Position numbers and translations under genes: made by a program. The notes beneath the pieces are model-generated. The model worked only from the letters and a program-made list of their open reading frames with translations, made no database searches and was not told where the DNA came from. Shown piece after piece: positions 25,318 to 34,400 of a stretch of 35,749 bases of DNA. Origin of the DNA: an uncultured Spirochaetaceae bacterium. GTDB taxonomy: Bacteria; Spirochaetota; Spirochaetia; Sphaerochaetales; Sphaerochaetaceae. The stretch covers positions 1 through 35,749 of the forward strand of contig CALXMP010000014.1 in assembly GCA_944389505.1 (NCBI GenBank), in the 5' to 3' direction. Positions within the stretch are counted from its first letter, which is position 1, and each line of letters opens with the position of its first letter.

Positions 25318-26374
25318 ATGCCCTCGATATAAGCAGATGATCTGCGATGACAAGTGCGGCCATTGCCTCGGCAACGGGAACTGCCCTGATTGCTATGCAT
25401 GGATCATGGCGTCCTCTGACTGTGATCTCCGTGTCCTCCATGGTATCGGTTATGGTCAGCTGTCTGGTGGATATCGATGGGGTAGGCTTCACAGCGATCC
25501 TCATGATTATATCATTGCCATTCGATATCCCTCCGAGGATTCCTCCTGCATTATTGGAAAGGAAGACAGGTCGGCCACTTTCCATTCTCATCATGTCATT
25601 GTTCTCAGAGCCTCTGTGCATAGCGCCTTCGAATCCGCTTCCGAACTCGATGCCCTTGACCGCTCCGATGGACATAATCGCCCCTGCAAGATCCGCATCA
25701 AGCTTTCCTGCAGCAGGTTCTCCAAGTCCGGGAATCATTCCGGTTGCCCTGCATTCGATGAGGCCTCCTATGCTGTCGCCATCAGCAGCTGCCCTCCGTA
25801 TTTCCTCCTCCATAGCTTTCAGTTCAGGGCATTCGGGCGCATAGATCGGGGGAGGGAAAGGCGGGGTCCAGCTGTAGCCCGAGGCCTTCGTCCCTCCAAC
25901 TGCTATCACTCCGGCATCTATGCTGATGCCTTCGTTTCTGAGAAGAAGCTTGGCAAGGGCTCCTCCGAATACTCTGCAGCTTGTCTCACGTCCTGAGGAT
26001 CTGCCACCGCCTCTTGGGTCACGTATCCCATATTTCATCTGGTATGTGTAATCGGCATGGCCCGGCCTGAATGTATGCGCTATATCATCATAGTCCGATG
26101 ACCGCTGAGATGTATTGCGTATGATGAACCCGATGGGAGCTCCTGTAGAAACACCATCCAGGATTCCAGAGAGAATCTCCGGCTCATCGCTTTCGTTCCT
26201 TTTTGTCCCCAGGGAAGTGCTTCCAGGTCTCCTCCTTGCCATCTCGGAGCGGATGAAATCCATGTCTATGGCTATGCCTGCAGGAAATCCATCGATAACG
26301 CCTCCGAGCGCTGGTCCGTGCGACTCCCCGAATGTAGTAAGACGCAGTAATCTTCCGAATGTGTTATTGGACAT
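25307..26374 (-). CDS. aroC: Chorismate synthase
   Basis: Makes chorismate from 5-enolpyruvylshikimate 3-phosphate using reduced FMN, the last shikimate-pathway step. Signatures are present in order: TFGRLLRLTTFGESHGPALG (N-terminal signature), RRRPG, GTPI-like TGAPIGF, the central RGGGRSSGRETSCRV signature, and SNNAGGILGGISNG with VKPTPSI. The 355 residues match the family. A longer frame exists, but the ATG at 26374, preceded by AAGGAG, is exactly at the conserved N-terminus. It overlaps aroK by 11 bases and the XPB gene by 11, so the genes are one translationally linked operon. Confidence 0.97.
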   Translation of the reverse strand: MSNNTFGRLLRLTTFGESHGPALGGVIDGFPAGIAIDMDFIRSEMARRRPGSTSLGTKRNESDEPEILSGILDGVSTGAPIGFIIRNTSQRSSDYDDIAHTFRPGHADYTYQMKYGIRDPRGGGRSSGRETSCRVFGGALAKLLLRNEGISIDAGVIAVGGTKASGYSWTPPFPPPIYAPECPELKAMEEEIRRAAADGDSIGGLIECRATGMIPGLGEPAAGKLDADLAGAIMSIGAVKGIEFGSGFEGAMHRGSENNDMMRMESGRPVFLSNNAGGILGGISNGNDIIMRIAVKPTPSISTRQLTITDTMEDTEITVRGRHDPCIAIRAVPVAEAMAALVIADHLLISRAYER

Positions 26375-26894
26375 AGCCATTCTCCTTGAGCGCTTCCAGG
26401 ATTCTCTTTGCTGTCTCCTCCTTGTCTCCATAAGGACCGAGCTCCAGCACAAGGTCTGCCATATCAAGATATTTCCTGTCGCGTTCCATGTAGAGCTTAT
26501 GGAATGAGAGCGCAGGATCATCCTTGTCCAGAAACGGTGGAATACCATCTTTGAGGATAACAGGAAGCATATCCTCCTCATTCCGCCTTAGGTATACGAC
26601 CTTCCCCGCTGTTTTGAGATAATCCCTCAGCCTGGCATTATCGGAAGCTCCGCCTCCAAGCGAGAGTATGAAGCTGGAATGGCTCTCAGCATAGTTCCTG
26701 ACAGCTTCGTATTCCTTCTCCATGAATGCGTCCTTGCCGGATGACCTGTAGAACTCCCTCACGCTAAGGCCTCCGAGAAGCGGCAGGGCCAATGCATCTG
26801 CATCACTGCATTCTGCAGCTATCATATCCGAGACAAGCTTTGCCATCCTTGTCTTTCCTGAATGTTTGATGCCAGCGAAGAATATCTTTGCCAT
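26364..26894 (-). CDS. aroK: Shikimate kinase
   Basis: Phosphorylates shikimate at the 3-hydroxyl with ATP. The P-loop GIKHSGKT is at residues 8-15, the shikimate-binding SLGGGA follows mid-protein, and the lid with KLYMERDRKYLDMADLVLE is at the C-terminal side. The 176 residues are normal. The region equivalent to the usual DxD/FxD metal site reads CSDADALAL, slightly unusual but acidic. The ribosome binding site is weak. It lies downstream of a small membrane-protein gene with a 31-base gap and overlaps aroC by 11 bases. Confidence 0.9.
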   Translation of the reverse strand: MAKIFFAGIKHSGKTRMAKLVSDMIAAECSDADALALPLLGGLSVREFYRSSGKDAFMEKEYEAVRNYAESHSSFILSLGGGASDNARLRDYLKTAGKVVYLRRNEEDMLPVILKDGIPPFLDKDDPALSFHKLYMERDRKYLDMADLVLELGPYGDKEETAKRILEALKENGYVQ

Positions 26895-26925
26895 AATAGA
26901 TGGATTCTATCAAAGCCGGAATAGA

Positions 26926-27378
26926 TTAATCAATGTCATCAGGGACTCTGTACTCCGGAACGGATGGTATCTTCTGCTCCGTAGCCGCACGCTGAAGTGT
27001 CTTCTTCCTCTCCCTCTTTCCCTTCCTCATCTCATACTTCTCAAGGTACTCAGCTTCCTTCCTGTTCTTTCTTGAATCGCTTTCGAACCTGTTCTCATCG
27101 ATTGTCTTCTTCAGCGCATAGTGGAATACGACAATCATCATGTACCAGAGGAATGCAAGTATGAACGGTGCGAAGTTCGTGAAATTGTACTCAAATGATG
27201 TTATGCCGGCCTCGCCAAGCATAAGCAGGGTATTGAGATTCTGGAAGAACATCAGCAGCGAGATGATTGCAGGGAATATCCAGTACAGACCCTGCCGGGA
27301 GAATATGAACCGGAGGGATGCCAGCAATGCCATGAATGTCAGCATGAGCGCTGTTATAGGAATGATGTATACAATCAT
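26926..27378 (-). CDS. Small membrane protein of unknown function
   Basis: A 150-residue protein with three predicted membrane segments (about residues 3-26, 32-56 and 68-90) followed by a strongly basic cytoplasmic tail (KNRKEAEYLEKYEMRKGKRE). I recognise no family. GAGG precedes the ATG by five bases. It is first in the minus-strand operon with aroK, aroC and the XPB pair, and divergent from the dNTP triphosphohydrolase gene, from which only 30 bases separate it. Membership in the operon may be positional only. Confidence 0.65.
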   Translation of the reverse strand: MIVYIIPITALMLTFMALLASLRFIFSRQGLYWIFPAIISLLMFFQNLNTLLMLGEAGITSFEYNFTNFAPFILAFLWYMMIVVFHYALKKTIDENRFESDSRKNRKEAEYLEKYEMRKGKRERKKTLQRAATEQKIPSVPEYRVPDDID

Positions 27379-27408
27379 CTTTGCCTCATAGCAATAATAG
27401 CATAAATC

Positions 27409-28602
27409 ATGCTCCGTATGGTATCATCTGGTATGGAATTACCGCGTCATGAGGATAAAGATGCCCTTCTGAAGTCAAGAAAGCGCAGAAGGGATGAGGA
27501 TGTAAGGGGCCCTTACTATAGGGATACGACAGCAATAATCCACTCATCGCCGTTCAGGCGGCTGAAGCATAAGACACAGGTCTTCTTCGCTCCTTCGAAT
27601 GACCATATATGCACGCGTATGGAGCATGTTCTTCATGTTGCCTCGATAGCATCTGCGATCTGCCGTCCTCTCGGTCTTGATTCAGAGCTTGCATGGGCCA
27701 TCGGAATGGGGCATGATCTCGGGCATACTCCGTTCGGACATGTCGGAGAGAGGATAATATCGAAGATGTCCGAGGAGCGTGGGCTCGGCAAGTTCGAGCA
27801 TGAGGTCAATTCGCTCCGCGTCGTCGACTTCCTTGCCGATAACGGCAAAGGGCTTAATCTCACATATGCCGTGCGCGACGGTATTGTATGCCATAATGGC
27901 GAGAGCCTTAGGAAGAGAATAAAGCCATCATACGAGCTGAAGGATCTTGACAGCATAACGGAACGGGAAGGCCTCCTCCCTTCGACATATGAAGGCGCGG
28001 TCGTACGCTTCTCCGATTCTATAGCCTATCTTGGGCGTGACTGGGAGGATGCGTATCGACTTGGGATCCTGAAGGGCCGTGAACTGCCGGAAATCGTCCG
28101 CGAAAGACTCGGGTCGACAAACGGTCAGATCATCAATACGCTCGTCTCCGATATAATCTCTGGTGCCTCTGAAGCGGAAGGCATAGGATTCTCCGAGGAC
28201 ATATTCGAAGCTGTCGAAGCCTTCAGCGCATTCAACTATGAATATATCTACCGTTCGGAGATACTCAACGGCTATACAAGGTACTTCACAAGGCTCCTGC
28301 ATCTCATTGCTGACTACCTTGAGGATCTGTACTCCTCATACGGCCTCGATGAGAAAGGCTATGCAGCGGAGCATAACATGCTCGCGGCGGGGTTCTACAG
28401 CCATATTAAGGAGATGTATCCGAAGTATATTGAGAGGGAGGGATCCGATCGCCGCATGATAATCGATTACATAGCGGGAATGACCGACAACTTCACCCTT
28501 GACTGCGCGAATGAGATCCTCAAGCCTGACCATCTCAATGTCGAGATAGAGCAGAGCATAACAGGACGCTGGTTCGACGCTGTCAGGACTGGTGGCCGGT
28601 AA
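27409..28602 (+). CDS. dgt: dNTP triphosphohydrolase (dGTPase-like, HD domain)
   Basis: Hydrolyses dNTPs to nucleosides and triphosphate, lowering dNTP pools. The HD metal site is complete: H-to-R segment RMEHVLHVASIA, then GHDLGHTPFGHVGE, with a later H in VCHNGE and a final Asp in VRFSDSIAYLGRD. The protein, ~397 residues, is normal for the short bacterial group. Possible starts are ATG at 27409, 27418 or 27433; none has a good ribosome binding site, so the 5' end is uncertain by eight codons. It is convergent with nrdR and overlaps it by 20 bases, placing two dNTP-control genes side by side. Confidence 0.93.
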   Translation: MLRMVSSGMELPRHEDKDALLKSRKRRRDEDVRGPYYRDTTAIIHSSPFRRLKHKTQVFFAPSNDHICTRMEHVLHVASIASAICRPLGLDSELAWAIGMGHDLGHTPFGHVGERIISKMSEERGLGKFEHEVNSLRVVDFLADNGKGLNLTYAVRDGIVCHNGESLRKRIKPSYELKDLDSITEREGLLPSTYEGAVVRFSDSIAYLGRDWEDAYRLGILKGRELPEIVRERLGSTNGQIINTLVSDIISGASEAEGIGFSEDIFEAVEAFSAFNYEYIYRSEILNGYTRYFTRLLHLIADYLEDLYSSYGLDEKGYAAEHNMLAAGFYSHIKEMYPKYIEREGSDRRMIIDYIAGMTDNFTLDCANEILKPDHLNVEIEQSITGRWFDAVRTGGR

Positions 28603-29047
28603 GACTCTCTATCTCCTCGATGAACTGGTCAAGATCGTCGAATGCCCTGTATACCGATGCGAACCTTACATATGCGACAGGGGAGACGGGGTAGAGCTGT
28701 CTAAGCGTCTCTTCTCCCACTTCCTTGCTTGTTACCGTATTCTTCGCACCGGCAAGGTCGTAGATATTGTCCTCAATCTTCCTGAGGATAGAGTCTATAT
28801 CGCCCTGCGGAATGCTGAGCTTCTCCGTGCACTGCCTGATTCCGCGCTCAACCTTGCTTATATCAAAGGGCTGATGACGTCCATCCTTCTTTATGACCAT
28901 GATCGGTTTTTCCTCGATGCGTTCATAGCTCGTGAACCGGTGCCCGCAGCTGAGACACTGTCTCCTGCGCCTTATTGCAGTTCCTTCCTTGTTCGATCTC
29001 GATTCGATCACCTTATCATCATCATTTCCGCATCTTGGACAGACCAT
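28583..29047 (-). CDS. nrdR: Transcriptional repressor NrdR
   Basis: Represses ribonucleotide reductase genes in response to dATP/ATP. The N-terminal zinc ribbon (CPRCG, then CLSCGHRF) is followed by the ATP-cone (MVIKKDGRHQPFDISKVERGI...). The 154 residues are normal. A longer frame starts at 29065, but the family begins with M-x-CPxCG, matching the ATG at 29047. The 3' end overlaps dgt by 20 bases. No NrdR-box pair resembling the known consensus is visible next to it, and no nrd genes are in the window. Confidence 0.95.
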   Translation of the reverse strand: MVCPRCGNDDDKVIESRSNKEGTAIRRRRQCLSCGHRFTSYERIEEKPIMVIKKDGRHQPFDISKVERGIRQCTEKLSIPQGDIDSILRKIEDNIYDLAGAKNTVTSKEVGEETLRQLYPVSPVAYVRFASVYRAFDDLDQFIEEIESLTGHQS

Positions 29048-29090
29048 GGAATGATGATAGCACATCCGGCGAGGATGGTGTTGATTTTGA

Positions 29091-29126
29091 TATGTTAATT
29101 ATGTAACATAATGTTATTAAAATAAC
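29091..29126. promoter_or_regulatory. Two adjacent inverted repeats upstream of the ACT-like gene
   Basis: TATGTTA (29091-29097) and TAACATA (29104-29110) form a perfect 7-bp inverted repeat around six bases; GTTAT (29113-29117) and ATAAC (29122-29126) form a second one around four bases. Both share GTTA...TAAC half-sites and lie between the divergent nrdR and ACT-like genes, 24-59 bases before the latter's ATG. This is a tandem-operator layout; the binding protein is unknown. Confidence 0.5.
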
Positions 29127-29149
29127 AGCATTGGAGTAGTCAGGGACTT

Positions 29150-29812
29150 ATGGCAGCATCTATAGCGAGCTACGTGAAGACGATTATCGACAGAAGCCCA
29201 TTCATTTCGGATATGCTTATACAGGATATCGCGTCATATTCCAACCTTGCTCTCTCTATCAAGCCGAAGGTTGAGGAGCTCTATGGTGCTCCCGTCTCGG
29301 ATTCATCCATCGTGATGGCAATCAGGAGATACGCTGAGGAGCTTAGATCAAGACCTAAGAAGAGCAGATCTGGAAGCATAAACTATGAGATACAGATGAA
29401 GACGAACATCTATGATGTTAATCTCCGCCGCAATGATCTCTTTGCCGAGAAACTTCCTGAGATATACTCTTCCGTTCACACTGATCGTGGTGATTTCATC
29501 AATGTAACAATCGGCTCACATGAGATAACGCTTTCCGTATCGGAGAACTGCAGGGAGAATGTCGATAGAATCCTCTCCGGCTTTGACATCGTCCATTCCT
29601 ATACTGATCTTGTTGCATTGACTATAGTTTTCCATGGAGATTATATCCAGACTCCTGGCATCACATATCTTGCGGTAAGGAAGCTTGCCTGGGAGCACAT
29701 AAACATCATTGAGATCGTCTCCACGATGAATGTCCTTACTTTCATCGTATCGAGAGAGGACAGCCACAGGGCGTATCAGGCACTCGAGGCATTTCTTGAT
29801 GAAGAGCTGTAG
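29150..29812 (+). CDS. ACT-like domain putative regulator
   Basis: A 220-residue cytosolic protein. Residues 1-70 form a helical, winged-helix-like region (SPFISDMLIQDIASYSNLAL... SSIVMAIRRYAEEL) and residues 80-220 an ACT-like duplication: strands around DFINVTIGSHEITLSV and a final LTFIVSREDSHRAYQALEAF. Proteins with this architecture, sometimes annotated as ACT-domain or 'aspartate kinase-like', occur in archaea and some bacteria; the function is not established. The family assignment is by pattern only. Two inverted repeats lie upstream, fitting autoregulation. The gene overlaps the downstream NTPase gene by 14 bases, implying coupled function. Confidence 0.65.
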   Translation: MAASIASYVKTIIDRSPFISDMLIQDIASYSNLALSIKPKVEELYGAPVSDSSIVMAIRRYAEELRSRPKKSRSGSINYEIQMKTNIYDVNLRRNDLFAEKLPEIYSSVHTDRGDFINVTIGSHEITLSVSENCRENVDRILSGFDIVHSYTDLVALTIVFHGDYIQTPGITYLAVRKLAWEHINIIEIVSTMNVLTFIVSREDSHRAYQALEAFLDEEL

Positions 29813-30242
29813 GATAATCACTGGAGAGAAGCGCGAGGGAAAGAGTACTCGCATGATGCAAATTGCAAATGAGATTCCTAATTCGGTAGGATTTATTATG
29901 CCTGTATCTGAATGTGGCTATTCATTGTACCGCATCTCCTCGAACAAAGCCGTTCCTTTTATGACTGATAGGGATGTATTTCCTGACAGGATAGGGAAAT
30001 GGTACTATGTTCAATCTCTTTTTGAGACAGTTCTGGATGAACTTTCAGAAGTATTCTCAGGCACTGTTCTTATCGATGAGGTAGGGCGTCTAGAGCTCGA
30101 TGAAGGCGGATACGCTCCCGTCCTGCGCCTTCTTAAGGATAGGGATATCGACCTTGTGGTATCTGTGAGAAAGAGCTTTGTCGATGATGTTATCAGTAAG
30201 TTCTTCCAAGGAGAGAAGGTCTCGGTGGAAGCGCTTTCCTGA
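29799..30242 (+). CDS. THEP1-like nucleoside triphosphatase
   Basis: A 147-residue P-loop NTPase. Walker A GEKREGKS is at residues 9-16 and Walker B reads TVLIDEVGRLELD, the arrangement of small THEP1-type NTPases that hydrolyse ATP/GTP and other nucleotides. A conserved MPVSECGYSLYRI segment follows the P-loop. The ATG at 29799, inside the end of the preceding gene, is preferred over a frame start at 29730 because the P-loop strand begins there. GAGG lies nine bases upstream. It is convergent with the inositol-phosphatase family gene and overlaps it by 50 bases. The substrate is unknown. Confidence 0.8.
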   Translation: MKSCRIITGEKREGKSTRMMQIANEIPNSVGFIMPVSECGYSLYRISSNKAVPFMTDRDVFPDRIGKWYYVQSLFETVLDELSEVFSGTVLIDEVGRLELDEGGYAPVLRLLKDRDIDLVVSVRKSFVDDVISKFFQGEKVSVEALS

Positions 30243-31014
30243 GATACTCCCTGCTAATCTCTGTCCCTGAGTATACAGATCCTATGAATGGTTTCTTCTG
30301 AAGCATCTTGTCGTCATAGAGGTATGGCGTTCCATCATAGTATACAAGATCCATCCCAAGCTTCCTGACAACAGCGTGCGACGATGCGGTGTCCCAGATG
30401 AAGCAGGGAAGAAGGGCACTTGCCTCCACGGATGGAAAGAGCACCGGTGCGAGGATGTGCAGGATCGTTGATCCAAGGATCCTGATCTTTCCCGTATAGG
30501 CAGAGAAATCAAGATAGCGGCAAGCCTTTGATCCTGTTGTAATCTGGCTGACTCTGTCTTTGTCTCCGATAAGCACAGGTTCTTCTCCGTTAATCAGCAC
30601 ATCTTTGCCTGGAAGCAGTGAGACGAACAGCGATTCCTCACCGACACCAAAGCGGGGTGCTGCAATGAAAGCTCCGACAGGCTCCTTATTGGAATCAAGG
30701 ATACCGAGCGAGACAGCGAAGGCAGGCATTCCCTGGGAATATACATCCGTTCCATCGATCGGATCGAGGACAAATGTCCACTCCGCATCGATCTGTCCTT
30801 TTGCCTCTTCTTCTTCGGATATCACAAGAGCATGGGGGAATAGCTCGTGGATTAAGCTGGTTATCCTATGGCTTATGGCAAGGTCTGTTTCCGTAAGAAC
30901 AGAGCCATCTGCCTTGAATGACCTGTGGACGCTTTTCTGCATCCTGAATGCATACTCTCCTGCTTTCCTGATTTCCTCGCTGATTATCTGAAGCCTTTCC
31001 TCATCAAGATCCAT
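30193..31014 (-). CDS. Inositol monophosphatase/CysQ family phosphatase
   Basis: Mg2+-dependent phosphatase fold. Motifs: KADGSVLTETD, with the acidic residues of motif 1, SEEEEAKG with the metal-binding Glu, DPIDGTD (motif A), and IWDTASSHAVVR (motif B, WDxA). Family members dephosphorylate inositol phosphates, 3'-phosphoadenosine phosphate or fructose 1,6-bisphosphate; the specificity cannot be read here. The ATG at 31014 gives 273 residues; a TTG at 31050 is possible but has no better ribosome binding site. Its upstream region is AT-rich, and its 3' end overlaps the NTPase gene by 50 bases. Confidence 0.93.
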   Translation of the reverse strand: MDLDEERLQIISEEIRKAGEYAFRMQKSVHRSFKADGSVLTETDLAISHRITSLIHELFPHALVISEEEEAKGQIDAEWTFVLDPIDGTDVYSQGMPAFAVSLGILDSNKEPVGAFIAAPRFGVGEESLFVSLLPGKDVLINGEEPVLIGDKDRVSQITTGSKACRYLDFSAYTGKIRILGSTILHILAPVLFPSVEASALLPCFIWDTASSHAVVRKLGMDLVYYDGTPYLYDDKMLQKKPFIGSVYSGTEISREYLRKALPPRPSLLGRTY

Positions 31015-31497
31015 ATGGATAATTCTATTTTTCAAAAATATTTGATTCAAGTCCCAATTAAAAGGATACGGAATATATTGCTTGTATTAATGATTCCTGT
31101 AGCTATAAAGTATGATTTACTTCAATAACAAATGGATATTGAAGCGTTTTTAGTTTAGAAAGTAGATAAAATGATATTTTGACCATAAAAATCAATATTA
31201 TATCTATATAATAAAAATTAAATAAATGAATAATTTTATTTTTTAAAACATATAAATTTTATTTATAGAAATATGAAAATTCTTCAATCGGCTGAATCAG
31301 AATATATTCATTAATAAATTAGTTTGTTTAGACCTATTTCAATATGGTTTAAATTAGTAAGAATATCAATATTTAATAAATTAAATATGAAAAATATGAA
31401 TAAATTATTAAATCAGATATATAAATTTGCATGTATCTGTTGTTATTACTCTGGATCAATATCTGAAATGCTAAAATCATACAGGTTTTCATAGCTG
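31015..31497. other. Long AT-rich intergenic region before mfd
   Basis: About 480 bases without a gene, extremely AT-rich (3 G/C in the 60 bases from 31201). Words such as TAAATTAAATATGAA recur in variants, similar to those before the parA-like gene. It carries promoters for the divergent phosphatase and mfd. An extended -10 element is seen at 31469-31477. No RNA gene or terminator was recognised. Confidence 0.45.
31469..31477 (+). promoter_or_regulatory. Extended -10 promoter element before mfd
   Basis: TGCTAAAAT at 31469-31477 matches an extended -10 (TG-n-TAnnnT). Transcription would begin about 14 bases before the TTG start of mfd, giving a very short leader, consistent with the missing ribosome binding site. 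No -35 is visible. Confidence 0.3.
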
Positions 31498-34400
31498 TTG
31501 CCCAAAGAATTCCTATCAGATAATATTCAGCAAGTGGACAGGGCATTTCAAGACATCGTTGCTGATTATATAAAACGCAGCCGGGTTTTCAGCGATTTCA
31601 AGGATGGACGTGGGAGAATCATCAGGGCAGATGGCCTTGATTACTATCCGCTCTCCAGAGCTGTCAGATATATCGCTGGAAGACGCCGGGGCCGTGTCTT
31701 TGTCATTGCGTCTACGGAAGAGTTCGCCAAATCACTGATAACGGATCTTTCCGATTCCGATGATATCCCTGCTGTGATGATTCCAAGCGATGGCAAGCAG
31801 CTCTATTCATCATATACAGCCTCGGCATCAGAGTATGAGCAGAAGAGCGCACTCGATACGCTTTCGGAGATGAAGCACGGGATTGCGGTTATATCACTCA
31901 GGGCTTTTGTCTCTCCGATGCTTTCACCTGAATCCCTTGAGCGCTATTCATTGAAGCTGAAGCCGGGAGATCCATTCGATCCCCAGGCAATAGGGGCAGA
32001 GCTTGCCGATGCGGGCTATTTCCGTTCCCCTTCATGCTATGAGGAGGGCTCTTTCTCGATACGCGGCGAGGTAATGGATATATTCCCGTTTGCCTCGGAG
32101 TATCCGATAAGGATATATGCGGACTGGGATAAGATCGGGAGGATAGCAGCCTTCGATCCGATGACGCAGAAAGCTTCCAAGGAGTTCGGCCGTGTATCTA
32201 TCTCCCTGATATCCGGCAGCACGAGTCCTAGACTGTCTGGTATATCGAGCTACATACGTCCTGATGACTATTTCATCCTCTCAGGATTTGAGAGGCTGGA
32301 GACATCATGGAACGCGATGCAGAATGAGGCTAAGGCCAGATTCCGTGAGGCATACAAGGAGAATCCCGATGCAGTGCTCCCGGAGAAGCTGCTGTATGAC
32401 TGGGAAGGCTTTGTCAGGTCCCTCTCTGAAGGCTTCTTCATCTATGATATCTCATCCCCTGAATACTTCCATTTCTCCATAAGCGCATCCAGGTCTTATT
32501 TCGGCAATGTGACGTACTTCAAGGACGATCTTTCAGGAATGCTGAAGAACGGATGGAAGGTATACGTCATTGCTCCATCTGCGGTGCAGGAGGAGAGGCT
32601 TAGGAATGTTCTCAGGGATTATCCTGTAGATATCCTTGTCGGCGATATCTCCTCTGGTTTCCAGATTGAGGATGTGCCGATGCTTGTTGTCCTCGATTCT
32701 GAGATATTCGGCAGGAAGAAGAGCAGATCCAAGAGCATTGTCGAGACAATTTCATCGCCTCTTGATTCCTTCGTCGAGCTGAAGGAGGGGGATTTCGTCG
32801 TCCATGTCAATTACGGTATCGGCTCATTCGTGAAGATCGAAAGGGTGAAGACAAGCCGTACTGAGCGCGACTATATCAAGATACGATATGCCAATGACGA
32901 TTTTCTATATGTTCCGATCGAGCAGGCCGATCTTGTCCAGAAGTACATCGGAAACGATGGACGTCCTCCTAAGCTCGATTCCCTTGGCTCGCAGAGCTGG
33001 AACAGAAAGAAGGAGAAGGCCATACGCAATGCCGCTGAGCTTGCGGCAGAGCTTGTCCATCTTTATGCCGCCAGGCAGGCTGTCCATGGATATCCTTTCG
33101 AGAAGGATAAGGACTGGCAGGTGCAGTTCGAGGCATCCTTCCCATTCACAGAGACTCCCGATCAGCTTAAATGCATTGAGGATATAAAGAAGGATATGGA
33201 GTCTGACAAGGTCATGGACAGGCTCGTATGCGGAGATGTCGGATACGGGAAGACCGAGATTGCCTTCCGTGCTGCGTTCAAGGCTGTCATGAGCGGGAAG
33301 CAGGTTGCTTTCCTCGCTCCGACTGTCATCCTTGCAGAGCAGCACTACAATAATTTCAGGAAGCGTCTTGGGTCATTCCCTGTGGTCCCCGGAATTCTTT
33401 CCCGTTTTGTGCCTGCCAAGGATCAGAGGAAGACGCTGCAGGGTATTGCCGATGGCTCTGTTGATATCCTTTTCGGAACGCATAAGATCCTTCAGAAGGA
33501 TGTCCGTTTTAAGGATCTGGGGCTTCTTATAGTCGATGAGGAGCAGCGTTTCGGTGTGAAGGACAAGGAGCGTATTAAGGCGATGAAGACGAATATCGAC
33601 TCGCTGACGCTCTCTGCTACCCCGATTCCACGTACGCTCTATATGTCTCTTCTTAAGGTTCGTGATATGTCTCTTCTCACAACCGCTCCGAGAGAGAGGC
33701 AGCCGATTGAGACGGAGATAAGGCAGTTCGATCCAGCAGTCATCGGCGAAGCAATCAAAAGGGAGCTTGATAGAGGAGGGCAGGTATTCTATCTGCATAA
33801 CCGTATCGACGATCTTGAGGATGTATGCCAGATGATACGTTCCCAGGTTAGATACGCTATTGTCGAGAGCGCTCACGGGCAGATGGAGGCAAAGGATCTT
33901 GAGGATATAATGCACAGGTTCGTCTATGAGGGCATACAGGTGCTTGTATCCACAACGATAATCGAGAATGGTATCGATATCCCTAACGTCAATACAATCA
34001 TCATCGACCATGCGGACCGGTTCGGTCTGTCGCAGCTTTATCAGCTCCGGGGAAGGGTTGGACGGTCAGACAGGAAGGCATACTGCTATCTGCTGTATGA
34101 GGATAGATCAGCCCTGAATGATGATGCACTGCGCCGTCTGCGCGTTCTTTCCGAGAACACCGCTCTTGGCTCAGGGTTCAAGGTAGCGATGAAGGATATG
34201 GAGATACGAGGAGCAGGGAATATCCTCGGCAGAGAGCAGTCCGGCCATCTGGAGGCTGTCGGTCTTGATATGTATATGCGCCTTCTCGAGGAGGAGGTCG
34301 ACAGGCTTACCGATAATGAGAAGGAGGCAAGGCCTGTGCTTCTCGAGCTCGATTATTCAGGCTTCATCCCCGACCAGTACATCCCCGATCCATCGTCGAA

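Noticed and set aside
25061-25996. Plus-strand open frame of 311 codons across the XPB/aroC junction
   Set aside because: Both minus-strand genes are unambiguous with intact motifs; the frame is a mirror of codon bias.
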